Below, one piece after another: positions 23,711 through 32,475 of a DNA stretch of 64,000 bases. Origin of the DNA: an uncultured Colwellia sp. (GTDB lineage Bacteria; Pseudomonadota; Gammaproteobacteria; Enterobacterales; Alteromonadaceae). The DNA lies in contig CAJXQJ010000001.1 in the NCBI GenBank assembly GCA_913058245.1, positions 235,799 to 299,798 of the forward strand, written 5' to 3'. Below the pieces are notes generated by a model. That model was given only the letters and a program-made list of their open reading frames with translations, was not told the DNA's origin and did no database searches. The position numbers and the translations under genes were made by a program. Positions within the stretch are counted from its first letter, which is position 1, and each line of letters opens with the position of its first letter.

Positions 23711-26700
23711 TTATTCAATTGAGTTTAACAGCTGCCTAATTGTGCGCTTTAACGCTAAGGCTTTAACTGGCTTACGTAGAAATAAGAAGTTTGCATCACT
23801 CGTGTGTTGCCTTACTTGTTCAGAAGGATCGGCAGAGCAAATTACACTTGGAACTTTCCAGTTATATTTTTTAAATATAGTCAGTAATAAATCAACGCCG
23901 TTTTCATCATTATCTAAGTGGTAATCAGCAATAATTAACGCTGGCATTTCATCTATATTATTGAGCTGACTTTCAACGTTAAGTTGATCTTTTGCGGTAA
24001 TAACCTCACAGCCCCAATCTTCTAATTGCGAAGCAATAGCCGTAAGCATCAAATGATCATTATCAATGACTAAAATAGGTTTAGATAATTGTGAGAATAC
24101 TTCTTGCTGTTCATTTATTGGGAGTGTTGTTGGCTGAATGTTTGTAGTGACAGTGGCGTTCTTTACTCGTGGCACATCAATCATAAAGACAGTGCCTTTA
24201 TTTTCAATTGATTGCAATGAAATGTGCAAGCCAAGCAACTTAGCTATACGTTCTGAAATGGCTAAGCCAAGTCCTAAACCGGGCACTTCTCGGTTTTTTT
24301 CTAAACGTTCAAACTCTTGAAATATCTGTTGTTGTTGGTTTGGTGCTATGCCTGGGCCGTTATCCCATACTTGAATACGAATATAATTTTCTAACTGCCT
24401 AACACCCAATAAAATTTTATTTTTTTGATGTGCCTTTTCATATATTTTATCGTCACAGTAATGCACGGCGTTTGATAAAAAGTTCTGAATAATCCGTCTT
24501 AGCATGCGTTTATCACTATGAATATGGCAGCTGCTTTGCACGTAACGAAATAAAATGTTGTCTTGCTCAGCTAATACAGTAAATTCATTTTTAAGTGGTG
24601 TTAGTATCTCGCTAATTGCAAAATCTTGGCTGTCTAGTTGTTGCGAAGCACCATCTAATCTTGATATTTCAACTAAATCAGATAGTAAGGCTTCTACGAC
24701 ATTTAGTGAATCATCGATATGGTTGGCCAAGTCTGCTAACTCGTTATCTTTTACTTTCTTTTTTAACATGGATGTAAAAAGTGATAGAGCGTTAAACGGC
24801 TGCATTAAGTCATGACTTGCTGCAGCTAGAAAACGCGTTTTGCTACTATTTGCCGCTTCGGCTTCGGCTTTTGCTTGTGATAATTCTTCCGTTCGCAATG
24901 TCACGCGTTTTTCTAGCGTTTCGTTTGCTTGCTGTAGGGCTTTTTCTGCTTCAATATGTGCGGTGATATCGGAGAATGTACTAACAAATCCGCCACCTGG
25001 CATAGGTTGACCACGTATCTCTAATACAATGCCATTAGGCATTGAACGTTGAAAATGATGTCTATTACCTTTGCGCATATGGTCGAGTCGTCGAGCAACA
25101 ATGCTGTGCGCTTCATCTCCTAAAATAACGCCTTGTTCAATATTGTAGTGAATCAATTCTTCAATAGGTTTACCGGCGGTAACTAAGCCTTCAGGGTAGT
25201 TTAATAGTTGAATGTAACGTTGATTCCAAGCAACAACACGCATATCTGCATCTATAACACAAATACCTTGCTCAATATTTTCCACTCCCGACTGCAGCAA
25301 CTCTCGATTAAACCGGAACATTTGATTCGCTTCATCGACAATGCTAACTACATCTTCAAGTGGTACTTCTTCTGCAGTTGAGGCTGCTTTCATTACCATA
25401 CGTGTTGATGCCGAGCCCAACACTCCAGACAGTTGAATACGGGTGTATTCAACCAAAGCATGATTATTATGCTCTGCTTTTTTAGTGGAGTGCTTTGCAC
25501 TATTTTTAGCATAACTAAGGAAATCATCAGCGGCGTTTTGGTCAATAAATCGCAGCAATAAATTATACAAATCATCTAAACTTAGTTGTCGTTCAAACTG
25601 ACGCTGGCTTTTATTGACAAATAACTCTGCTTGTAATTTTTCACCAACACTTCGATGGCTTAAAGCAGAGATGAGCCAATAGCAAAGTACGTTAGAAAGC
25701 AGACTAAGAAAAACGCCATGGCTGACCGTATCAAAGGAGGTTATGCCAAACAGGGCGGTGGGCTTTAGCCAAAGTTGTCCAAACGGGCCTGTTTCTAGCC
25801 AAGTGGCATCAGGCATAATTGTTGGGGTGATTGCTGGCAGTAAAAGAGTATAGAGCCAAACTAAACTTCCGATAACAAGCCCAATGTAAGCACCTTTTGT
25901 GGTGGCTTTTCGCCAGTACAATGCACCGATTGTCGCGGGTGCAATTTGAGCTAATAAGACAAACGACAACAGACCGATACTAGCCAGATGATTTTGCTGA
26001 TTTAATATTCGTTCGAATGCGAAAGCCAGTAGCAATATTGCAGCAATTGAAACTCGTCTTAAATTAACAAAAACGTTGGATAATTGCTGGCTTGGTTGTT
26101 GTTGAAATAACTTAAGCTTCAAAATAATGGGCGTTAATATTTCCGTTGAAATTATGGTGCTTAACACGATAGCTGCCACTATTACCATACTGGTTGCTGC
26201 CGCTAAACCACCAATAAAAACCAAAACACCAAGCCACGCTTGTTGATAAAAAAGAGGGATAGTAAGTACATAAGTATCAGCGTCAACACTACCGCCAGGA
26301 AAAGTTAATTGGCCAGCAATGGCAATAGGCAGTACAAAAATATTAATCAGTAGTAAATAACCCGGGTATAGCCAACGAGCAGATTTTAACTCTTGTTGAT
26401 GATGGTTTTCTATCATCATCATATGAAATTGTTGTGGCAATATGAAAACCGTAATTGCCCCTAATGTTGCCTGTGCGAATGCCAGATATATTGAGTTGCT
26501 ACCAGTGAGGGTATCGGTACTTTTTCCTAAGCTTTGTTGTTGGGTAAGCAGGTCATTAAAACCGTCAAAAATATAGAATGTCGCAAAAATGCCAATGGTT
26601 GTTAGTGCTACTAGTTTCACAATTGAACTAAAGGCAATTGCTAGCACTAAACCTTGATTTTGTTTACTGGCTGCAATTTGTCGGGTACCAAATAGAATGC

Positions 26701-27211
26701 TGAAGATGATTAACACAATAGTGACGATAAAAGCGGTACTGATCCCCGACTGGTATGTCCCTGTAAGTAAATCAAAGCTGGTACTAATGGCTCTAAGTTG
26801 CAAGGCAATATAGGGAATGGTACCTATTAGTGCAATCAGGGCAACGGTAGCAGCTATTTTTGGGGAACGGTCGTAGCGAAAGGCAATAAAGTCAGCAATA
26901 GAGGTTAAGTTTTGCTGTTTAACAATCTGTAATATTTTCAATAGCATCGGCCAAGCCAACACTAGGCACAGTATTGTGCCAATATAAATTGGTGCTAACC
27001 ATGCTCCAGTCGTAGCAGCTTGCCCGACGGTGCCATAAAAAGCCCAAGAGGTACAACTCACGCCAAGTGATAAACTGTAAATCCAAGGTTTACTTTTCCA
27101 GCGCGTAATTGACTGACTTTCACCCCAATAAGCCACAATGAATAACGTTGCTAAATAAGCAATAGCAATAAATGAAATAAGCCATGTATCAAGGGAGAGC
27201 CAAGCTAACAA
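23711..27211 (-). CDS. crbS: CrbS-like hybrid sensor kinase with SLC5/SSS transporter domain
   Basis: A 1166-aa protein. Residues 1 to about 500 form a sodium:solute symporter-like module of about 13 helices (YWGESQSITRWKSKPWIYSLSLG and following). A STAC-type linker comes next (LSLDDLYNLLLRFIDQNAADDF), then PAS (GICVIDADMRVVAWNQRYIQLL), a HisKA domain with the phospho-histidine in FLAAASHDLMQPFNAL, an HATPase domain (NFLSNAVHYC, VWDNGPGIAP, GLGLGLAI) and a C-terminal receiver (PILVIDNDH, IIADYHLDN). This order is that of CrbS, which senses or moves acetate-like solutes and controls acs through CrbR. The two genes converge with 21 bases between stops. Confidence 0.9.
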   Translation of the reverse strand: MLAWLSLDTWLISFIAIAYLATLFIVAYWGESQSITRWKSKPWIYSLSLGVSCTSWAFYGTVGQAATTGAWLAPIYIGTILCLVLAWPMLLKILQIVKQQNLTSIADFIAFRYDRSPKIAATVALIALIGTIPYIALQLRAISTSFDLLTGTYQSGISTAFIVTIVLIIFSILFGTRQIAASKQNQGLVLAIAFSSIVKLVALTTIGIFATFYIFDGFNDLLTQQQSLGKSTDTLTGSNSIYLAFAQATLGAITVFILPQQFHMMMIENHHQQELKSARWLYPGYLLLINIFVLPIAIAGQLTFPGGSVDADTYVLTIPLFYQQAWLGVLVFIGGLAAATSMVIVAAIVLSTIISTEILTPIILKLKLFQQQPSQQLSNVFVNLRRVSIAAILLLAFAFERILNQQNHLASIGLLSFVLLAQIAPATIGALYWRKATTKGAYIGLVIGSLVWLYTLLLPAITPTIMPDATWLETGPFGQLWLKPTALFGITSFDTVSHGVFLSLLSNVLCYWLISALSHRSVGEKLQAELFVNKSQRQFERQLSLDDLYNLLLRFIDQNAADDFLSYAKNSAKHSTKKAEHNNHALVEYTRIQLSGVLGSASTRMVMKAASTAEEVPLEDVVSIVDEANQMFRFNRELLQSGVENIEQGICVIDADMRVVAWNQRYIQLLNYPEGLVTAGKPIEELIHYNIEQGVILGDEAHSIVARRLDHMRKGNRHHFQRSMPNGIVLEIRGQPMPGGGFVSTFSDITAHIEAEKALQQANETLEKRVTLRTEELSQAKAEAEAANSSKTRFLAAASHDLMQPFNALSLFTSMLKKKVKDNELADLANHIDDSLNVVEALLSDLVEISRLDGASQQLDSQDFAISEILTPLKNEFTVLAEQDNILFRYVQSSCHIHSDKRMLRRIIQNFLSNAVHYCDDKIYEKAHQKNKILLGVRQLENYIRIQVWDNGPGIAPNQQQQIFQEFERLEKNREVPGLGLGLAISERIAKLLGLHISLQSIENKGTVFMIDVPRVKNATVTTNIQPTTLPINEQQEVFSQLSKPILVIDNDHLMLTAIASQLEDWGCEVITAKDQLNVESQLNNIDEMPALIIADYHLDNDENGVDLLLTIFKKYNWKVPSVICSADPSEQVRQHTSDANFLFLRKPVKALALKRTIRQLLNSIE

Positions 27212-27381
27212 AGAAGGTCCTTTAAGTTGCCAATTTAAGTTAGCAAGTAACTAAATTCGTTAATTAAAATAACAGCATACCATTTGTAGCAAAACACAGT
27301 AGTGAACTAAGGTAGTAGTTATTTGCCTATCTTCATACGTTAATCTATCTGCTGAATGTTTCCAAGATTAGATATTAAAAT

Positions 27382-28575
27382 ATGACAATAAATAATAAGT
27401 ACTTGGTAGAAGTACTCGTTTTCATAAGTTACGTATTGTTTGCCATGGCCTGGGTTGGCGGAGCAGCAAGCATGGCGCAGATAATGGCGTCATTGAATAT
27501 AGAGAGTTTAGCTTCTGCTAGTTTTATAAGTGGTGCGGTTACCATTGCTAAAATTGTTGGTACTTTCATCGCAGCCTGGATAGCCGTTAAGCTCGGTGTT
27601 AAATACGCTTTCTTTTTATCCAGCGTCTTAATTGTTATCGGCATTTTTACGCCGCATGCTGCTAATTATGAATTGTTATTGATCAGCCGATTCCTAATGG
27701 GTTTGGGTGGTGCATTTATGATTGTTTATTTTAACCCTATTGTGATGCGCTGGTTTGCACCTCATGAACGACCGGTAATTAATGGTTTAAATGCCGTTGC
27801 CTTTAATGTTGGTACAGCAATTATATTGTGGTTTATGCCAACAATTAATAGCGCTACAGGAAGTTGGCAGAATAGTTTAATTCTATTTTCGGTTGCGAGT
27901 ATTATTGTTGCAGTGGTGTGGCTTTTGGTTGAGTTTAGCCCTGAAGAAAAAACAAATACTCATGATAATGCTGAACCCGTAAGTTACTCATATTTTGACG
28001 GTTTAAAAGATAAATTCAACTGGGCATACGGGTTAACCTATTCGGGTTTACTCGCATTTTATATTTGCCTATTTACCTTTTATCCGAAGGCTGGCATTAG
28101 CCAAAGCAAATGGGTGATAGGTTTTGGCATTATTGGTACCTTAGCGGGTATTGTTTATAGTAAGAATATCTCAGCACGACTGCCTGTCATTCGATGGTCA
28201 GGTTTGATTATCACGTTAACGATTGCAGGGTTATCATTTAGTGAATCATCAATGCTGCAAATTATCTCGGCAATGACACTAGGCTTTTTTATTTTCTTTC
28301 CTATTACCGCTTTGGTTTCAATACCCCATGAACTTCCTAATATGACTGGCTCGAGAGTCACTGTGATATTTAGTCTGTTTTATTCGATAAGTTATTTAGT
28401 TTCTACTTTTATTTTATGGTGGTTTGGAGCCTTGGTGGATAGTAATGACGGTAACTATTTTCAAGCATTTATATTAATTACTGTTTTAAGTTCAAGCTTT
28501 TTTATTGGTAGTTTTTTCCTACCTGAAACGGGCAAAAAAAGTGTTAACACAAGGATGGAACCATGCGAGGAATAA
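27382..28575 (+). CDS. Major facilitator superfamily transporter
   Basis: A 397-aa protein with about 12 hydrophobic helices and MFS features: an AAWIAVKLGVKYAFF loop 2-3 region and LLISRFLMGLGGAFMIVYFNPIVMRWF in helix 4-5, a pattern near the NarK/CynX-type carriers. The charged central loop EFSPEEKTNTHDNAEP separates the halves. Its end overlaps the esterase gene by 13 bases, so the two are translationally coupled; the esterase may hydrolyse an ester that this carrier imports. Substrate unknown. Confidence 0.85.
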   Translation: MTINNKYLVEVLVFISYVLFAMAWVGGAASMAQIMASLNIESLASASFISGAVTIAKIVGTFIAAWIAVKLGVKYAFFLSSVLIVIGIFTPHAANYELLLISRFLMGLGGAFMIVYFNPIVMRWFAPHERPVINGLNAVAFNVGTAIILWFMPTINSATGSWQNSLILFSVASIIVAVVWLLVEFSPEEKTNTHDNAEPVSYSYFDGLKDKFNWAYGLTYSGLLAFYICLFTFYPKAGISQSKWVIGFGIIGTLAGIVYSKNISARLPVIRWSGLIITLTIAGLSFSESSMLQIISAMTLGFFIFFPITALVSIPHELPNMTGSRVTVIFSLFYSISYLVSTFILWWFGALVDSNDGNYFQAFILITVLSSSFFIGSFFLPETGKKSVNTRMEPCEE

Positions 28576-29489
28576 TCAGCGAAAAGTTAAGTGATTTTCT
28601 TGAACAAGTAAATGTTGCCGCAGCAGAGGCGAAAGCAAACAACGTGCAATATTCACCGGAGTTAGTTAGAGGTAATTTAAATAAATTATCAGTATTTCTT
28701 GAAGCAGGGCCGGTACTTGAGTTTATTGAAGACCGCATATTTGTGAGAAATAGCCACGAAATAGCTGTGCGAGTATATAGCCCATCAAGGACTGAAAAGC
28801 TGCCAGTTGTGCTGCACTTTCATGGCGGTGGTCATATGTGCGGTAGTATTGATTTGTATGACCCGATCAGCCGCAAAGTTGCCTTGCAAGGTCATTGTAT
28901 TGTTATTTGTGTTGATTACCGCCTAGCACCAGAACACCCTTACCCAGCAGGTGTTGATGACTGCGAATATGCTTTATTACATTATCAGGACGTATTGCAT
29001 GGATTGAATTATTCGAGCCAAGTTTATACCTTAGGGGATAGTGCTGGTGGAGCCATTTGTAGTACATTAGCTATGCGCTCCGCACACAACCAGGCGCTTA
29101 AAATTGATAAGCAAATATTGATTTATCCTAGTGTAGATTACACTATGCGTTTACCGTCAGTAGATGAAAATGGCGATGGTTTTTTGCTGGAAAAGGCGCG
29201 TATATCTTGGTATTTCGATAATTACTTTAGCAATAACGAGTCAAGAATTTCAGTATCACCACTTTATAATTTACATACCAACTTACCTAAAACTTTAGTG
29301 TTAACTGCGGGGTGTGATCCATTGCGAGATGAAGGTTTAGCATACGTAACAGCATTAAAAGAGTTAGGTGTTGATGTAGAACATTATCAGTTTGATGGCA
29401 TGATCCACGCTTATATGCTGCTTGAAAGTTTAGTAACAGAAGAATGCCAGCAAAGTTATCAAATAATAGCCGATTATATTCGCGCTTAA
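28563..29489 (+). CDS. Alpha/beta hydrolase, hormone-sensitive-lipase family esterase
   Basis: A 308-aa cytoplasmic esterase. HGGG at 87-90 (oxyanion hole), DYRLAPEHPYPAG at 118-130, nucleophile G158-D-S160-A-G, aspartate in GCDPLRDEG and histidine in MIHAYM complete the HSL/family IV signature. The family cleaves short to medium acyl esters. No signal peptide. Start codon ATG overlaps the end of the upstream MFS gene, indicating a two-gene operon for uptake and hydrolysis of an ester. Confidence 0.9.
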   Translation: MRGIISEKLSDFLEQVNVAAAEAKANNVQYSPELVRGNLNKLSVFLEAGPVLEFIEDRIFVRNSHEIAVRVYSPSRTEKLPVVLHFHGGGHMCGSIDLYDPISRKVALQGHCIVICVDYRLAPEHPYPAGVDDCEYALLHYQDVLHGLNYSSQVYTLGDSAGGAICSTLAMRSAHNQALKIDKQILIYPSVDYTMRLPSVDENGDGFLLEKARISWYFDNYFSNNESRISVSPLYNLHTNLPKTLVLTAGCDPLRDEGLAYVTALKELGVDVEHYQFDGMIHAYMLLESLVTEECQQSYQIIADYIRA

Positions 29490-29506
29490 ATACAGTAATT
29501 AAGAAC

Positions 29507-29535
29507 GCTATGCCAGCATAAGCAGTTGGCATAGC
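29507..29535. terminator. Hairpin between convergent genes
   Basis: Perfect 9-bp arms GCTATGCCA and TGGCATAGC around an 11-base loop. It sits between the stops of the HSL esterase and the class 2 lipase. T-tracts are weak, so efficiency is uncertain. Confidence 0.5.
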
Positions 29536-29551
29536 TAACATCTGCTAACAA

Positions 29552-30259
29552 TTAGTTTATCAAATCAAACTGTTTATCCGCAGTATAGGTTTGTAAACCA
29601 AAATGTCCCAAAACATATGTGTAACTCGCATCCTCATTACTTATTTGACTTGAATGAATTCCTCCTACCGTACACACGCCACTACCGCAAACTATTTGAT
29701 CACTCCAGCTTTTGATTGAATACACTCTATTGGCAATTGTTTTACCACTTAGCCAGTCTAAGAAAGGACTCGACACCGACAAGCCATTCACGCCGCAGGT
29801 TGGAGTGAATACATTCCACGGGTATGCACCACACGTCCATAACCCGCGATAAGCACCGGCAATACCGACAAAGGCGTCAACATTGCTACTTTTATTAAGT
29901 TTAATAACTTGTTGAGCTGCTAGTGTTACACCCATTGAGTGGCCGATAATGTCGACTTTGCCAGTACACGAGTTTGCAATTGCACTGCTAATGGCGTTTT
30001 TAACAGGTGTTTCTTCTGAGCCGCTATGATTGTTATTACTAGCGAATGAACTGCCCCATGAGGGGCGATAAATATTACTGCTTTGGTAGCCATTGGTGAT
30101 TAATTTGTCGTAGGTATTATCCCAATCAGAAGGGGAGCCTGCATTCCCATGTACTAAAACGACATTATCTATACAGGCTGCATAGGCAGCTGTTTGTACA
30201 ACAGTCAATGTTAGTGCACATAGTACTTTGCTAAGTTTTGACGTTAGTAAGTTTTTCAT
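29552..30259 (-). CDS. Secreted class 2 (EstA/LipA-like) lipase
   Basis: A 235-aa exported enzyme with a signal peptide ending AAYA. VVLVHGNAGSPSDW at 33-46 is the oxyanion loop and G106-H-S108-M-G the nucleophile elbow; SDQIVCGSG gives an aspartate and GHFGLQT the histidine. Four or more cysteines (CGAYPW, PTCGV, VCGSGVC) suggest disulfides. The small size matches lipase class 2 enzymes, which have a minimal fold without a lid. Short direct repeats lie 80-100 bases upstream of its start. Likely esterase/lipase for exogenous lipids. Confidence 0.85.
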   Translation of the reverse strand: MKNLLTSKLSKVLCALTLTVVQTAAYAACIDNVVLVHGNAGSPSDWDNTYDKLITNGYQSSNIYRPSWGSSFASNNNHSGSEETPVKNAISSAIANSCTGKVDIIGHSMGVTLAAQQVIKLNKSSNVDAFVGIAGAYRGLWTCGAYPWNVFTPTCGVNGLSVSSPFLDWLSGKTIANRVYSIKSWSDQIVCGSGVCTVGGIHSSQISNEDASYTYVLGHFGLQTYTADKQFDLIN

Positions 30260-30341
30260 TTTTACCTTCTTATTATTGTTAATTTAAAAGTTGCTCATCA
30301 TTTGAACAAAATTAACTGTAATCAAGAACTCGTTAAAAAGA

Positions 30342-30360
30342 AGTGCTACCTTAGTGCTAC
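30342..30360. repeat. Two direct copies of AGTGCTAC, 11 bases apart
   Basis: AGTGCTAC at 30342-30349 and again at 30353-30360, about one helical turn apart, 83-101 bases before the lipase start. This is suggestive of an activator site but could be chance. Confidence 0.3.
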
Positions 30361-30391
30361 TACCTCAAATGGCTAAAAATAGAATTTCGCG

Positions 30392-30423
30392 AAAAAAAAG
30401 TCATGCAAAAAGTAGCATGACTT
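30392..30423 (-). terminator. Rho-independent terminator for the hydroxybutyrate dehydrogenase gene
   Basis: Arms AAGTCATGC (30398-30406) and GCATGACTT (30415-30423); on the minus strand the hairpin is followed by a run of eight T. It lies about 80 bases after the stop of the dehydrogenase gene. Confidence 0.8.
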
Positions 30424-30504
30424 ATAGGAAAGGTAGGGCACATGTCTAACGGCTCTACATTTAAAAAACAAGATATTGGCGATGAACGGATACCGTTTAG
30501 TGGC

Positions 30505-31302
30505 TTACTGTGCGGTCCATGCACCATCCATTGGTAGCGATGAACCGGTAATTGCACGAGCACTATCACTACAGAGAAATAAAATAAACTCGCCAATTTG
30601 TTGTGGTTTCATCATTTCAGGTAATGGCTGTTTAGCGGTAACAAGGTTGTATTGTGCCTGCTCAAAACTCAGCGCTTCGCGTTCAGCAATATCAACTATT
30701 TGCTGCTTTATTAGTGGTGTATCAACCCAACCTGGGCATATCGCGTTAACGGTAATATTCTGTTCGGCATTTTCTAAGGCAACAACTTTAGTTAGACCAA
30801 CAATACCGTGTTTGGCTGCACAATAAGCTGACTTATTTACTGAGCCCACTAAACCATGCACTGAGGCGATATTTATTATTCGGCCCCAATTGTTTTTTTG
30901 CATTGCAGGTAATGATTGTTGAATGGTATGAAAAGCTGCTGATAAATTAATGGCAATAATATCGCTCCACTTTTCAACGGGAAATTTTTCGGCACGCTCA
31001 GTGTGTTGAATACCAGCATTATTAATCAATATGTCTATATTGCCCAATGCTGAAGTTGCATCATTGATGAGTAATTCGATAGCCTTAGCATCTCGCAAAT
31101 CAGCGTTGCTAAAATACACGTTGATATCATATTTATCTGAGAATTGTTTTGTTAGCACTTCACCGTCACTGTCATTTAACAACCCGTGAAGTGCTAAATT
31201 TATGCCCTGTTCAGCAAGAACGTGAGCTGTCGCCAACCCTATGCCACTAGTAGAGCCGGTGATCAGGGCAACTTTTCCCGCTAGTGGTTGAGTGTTTACC
31301 AT
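30505..31302 (-). CDS. bdhA: 3-hydroxybutyrate dehydrogenase (short-chain dehydrogenase)
   Basis: A 265-aa SDR enzyme. NAD-binding ITGSTSGIG at 14-22, NNAG near 94-97, catalytic S147, Y160 and K164 (SAYCAAK). The segments HGLVGSVNKSAYCAAKHGIVGLTK and ICPGWVDTPLIKQQI are characteristic of D-3-hydroxybutyrate dehydrogenase, which oxidises 3-hydroxybutyrate to acetoacetate. Length matches the family. It stands alone with its own terminator. It could act with the PHB-type esterase at 19522 and the acetate-responsive CrbSR pair in short-chain acid use, which is inference. Confidence 0.9.
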   Translation of the reverse strand: MVNTQPLAGKVALITGSTSGIGLATAHVLAEQGINLALHGLLNDSDGEVLTKQFSDKYDINVYFSNADLRDAKAIELLINDATSALGNIDILINNAGIQHTERAEKFPVEKWSDIIAINLSAAFHTIQQSLPAMQKNNWGRIINIASVHGLVGSVNKSAYCAAKHGIVGLTKVVALENAEQNITVNAICPGWVDTPLIKQQIVDIAEREALSFEQAQYNLVTAKQPLPEMMKPQQIGEFILFLCSDSARAITGSSLPMDGAWTAQ

Positions 31303-31503
31303 TTGCTTGTGATCCTTTTCATTTAATACTGCAAACTTAGTGACATAATCGGGTATAAGTTTGTTAAAAATTAATGATTAAAGAATACCGCAACTTGTTA
31401 ATGATTGAATTGGCACCTTAGTACCATTGCAATTTAATAATTGTTGCGAGCAATTGGGCTAAGCGTTGAAGTGGCAGTGAAGCCTTAATGTTATAAAGGA
31501 AAC

Positions 31504-31536
31504 GCTGAGCTAGATTAATGAGAAAAATAGCTCAGC
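31504..31536 (-). terminator. Hairpin downstream of the XRE regulator operon
   Basis: Perfect 9-bp arms GCTGAGCTA (31504-31512) and TAGCTCAGC (31528-31536) with a 15-base loop, 30 bases after the XRE stop. It is followed on the minus strand by GTTTCCTTT. The remaining bases of 31303-31565 show nothing further. Confidence 0.5.
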
Positions 31537-31565
31537 TAAATGTTGAATGAGGAGTTTTTGCGGTA

Positions 31566-31763
31566 TTAATTCTCTTCATCTTGGAAAATTTCTTCAATGC
31601 TGAGTTTAAATAACCTTGCTGCTTTAAAGGCCAGCGGTAAACTTGGATCAAACTTACCTTTTTCAATGGCATTTATCGTTTGTCTAGAAACTTCAAGGGC
31701 CGCGGCCAGTTGTGCTTGCGTCCAATCTCTTTCTGCACGCAGTACTTTCAGTTTATTTTTCAT
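31566..31763 (-). CDS. XRE-family helix-turn-helix regulator (YozG/Cro type)
   Basis: A 65-aa protein consisting almost entirely of one HTH_3 domain: LKVLRAERDWTQAQLAAALEVSRQTINAIEKGKFDPSLPLAFKAARLF, then an acidic end. Compact regulators of this type usually repress their own operon with a neighbouring membrane protein. Its ATG overlaps the stop of the upstream membrane protein gene by 4 bases. Palindromic sites upstream of the operon (32211-32291) are probable targets. Confidence 0.9.
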   Translation of the reverse strand: MKNKLKVLRAERDWTQAQLAAALEVSRQTINAIEKGKFDPSLPLAFKAARLFKLSIEEIFQDEEN

Positions 31764-32185
31764 TGGTAATTCCTAGTACCAATATATGTGGCAGTTAAAT
31801 AAGTTAAGCCCATAAATATAACTAAGTGAGAAATTTCCGCATGGAAGTTGATCAGGTTGACCACATCTAAGTTTGAATAAGTTAAGCCAACAATTAAGCT
31901 TAATCCAAGTGTAATACCCATAGCATTTAATTGAATGCGCTGCTGCATTTCATCTAAACCTTTAATATGCTGAATGTTTACTAACACCATTTTTAAGCCT
32001 AATGCGAAGTTTAATAGTACAGCAATAATCGTCAGGGTTTGGTTGTTGTCCCATAAGAACCTTGGACCAAAGTTAGTTAGTGCCATAGTTAATACCCAAA
32101 TAGTGGTCCAAAGCCCAAGTTTTGCAGTATTTTTCTTATGTTCTTGTTGCCATTTAGTTGGCTTATTTTTCGTATTGTCAGTCAT
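31760..32185 (-). CDS. Four-helix membrane protein paired with XRE regulator
   Basis: A 141-aa protein with a charged N-terminus and four hydrophobic segments (about 25-42, 49-68, 89-108, 119-135). The loop QHIKGLDEMQQRIQLNAMGITLG carries a conserved-looking DEMQQRI motif seen in small membrane proteins encoded with XRE regulators. It overlaps the regulator gene by 4 bases, so the two form one operon. The function is unknown; a signal-sensing or regulator-sequestering partner is plausible by analogy with other small regulator/membrane pairs. Confidence 0.85.
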   Translation of the reverse strand: MTDNTKNKPTKWQQEHKKNTAKLGLWTTIWVLTMALTNFGPRFLWDNNQTLTIIAVLLNFALGLKMVLVNIQHIKGLDEMQQRIQLNAMGITLGLSLIVGLTYSNLDVVNLINFHAEISHLVIFMGLTYLTATYIGTRNYQ

Positions 32186-32210
32186 AGTTATTTCTCCAAT
32201 GTCTGCTATG

Positions 32211-32291
32211 TTTTACTAAAAGTTAAGTTTGCTTTACATTACTTAATGTAAGTTATGGAATTAACTATGTCAAGTATGCTTTACTTAAAGT
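32211..32291. promoter_or_regulatory. Cluster of palindromic operator-like sites before the XRE operon
   Basis: Three related sites: TTTT-ACT-AAAA (32211-32221), the perfect TTACATTA-CT-TAATGTAA (32234-32251), and CTTTA-CT-TAAAG (32279-32290). The second and third share the same CT centre and lie 42 bases apart, four helical turns. Together they look like an autoregulatory operator set for the XRE protein. The rest of 32186-32475 holds no gene. Confidence 0.5.
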
Positions 32292-32475
32292 CTGGTCTTG
32301 ATGTCTTTTAGAATGGCGGGCTTTAAATTGACGTGTTTTACTTTGAAAGTATCTAAAAGTGAGCTTTAGGCTGCTAAATATTTGAAAAATAAATAGTTGA
32401 TCTACAAAAATTAGCTATGTATAGCTTAATGCAACGACAGCAAATAGCTATCATGCCGTTATTGTCCATAACTTC

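Noticed and set aside
23742..24815. Plus-strand open frames opposite crbS
   Set aside because: They are antisense shadows of a fully motif-supported 1166-aa gene and have no ribosome sites or family features. The same applies to the many short frames opposite metG, sbcC, the DAACS gene and the cytochrome gene.
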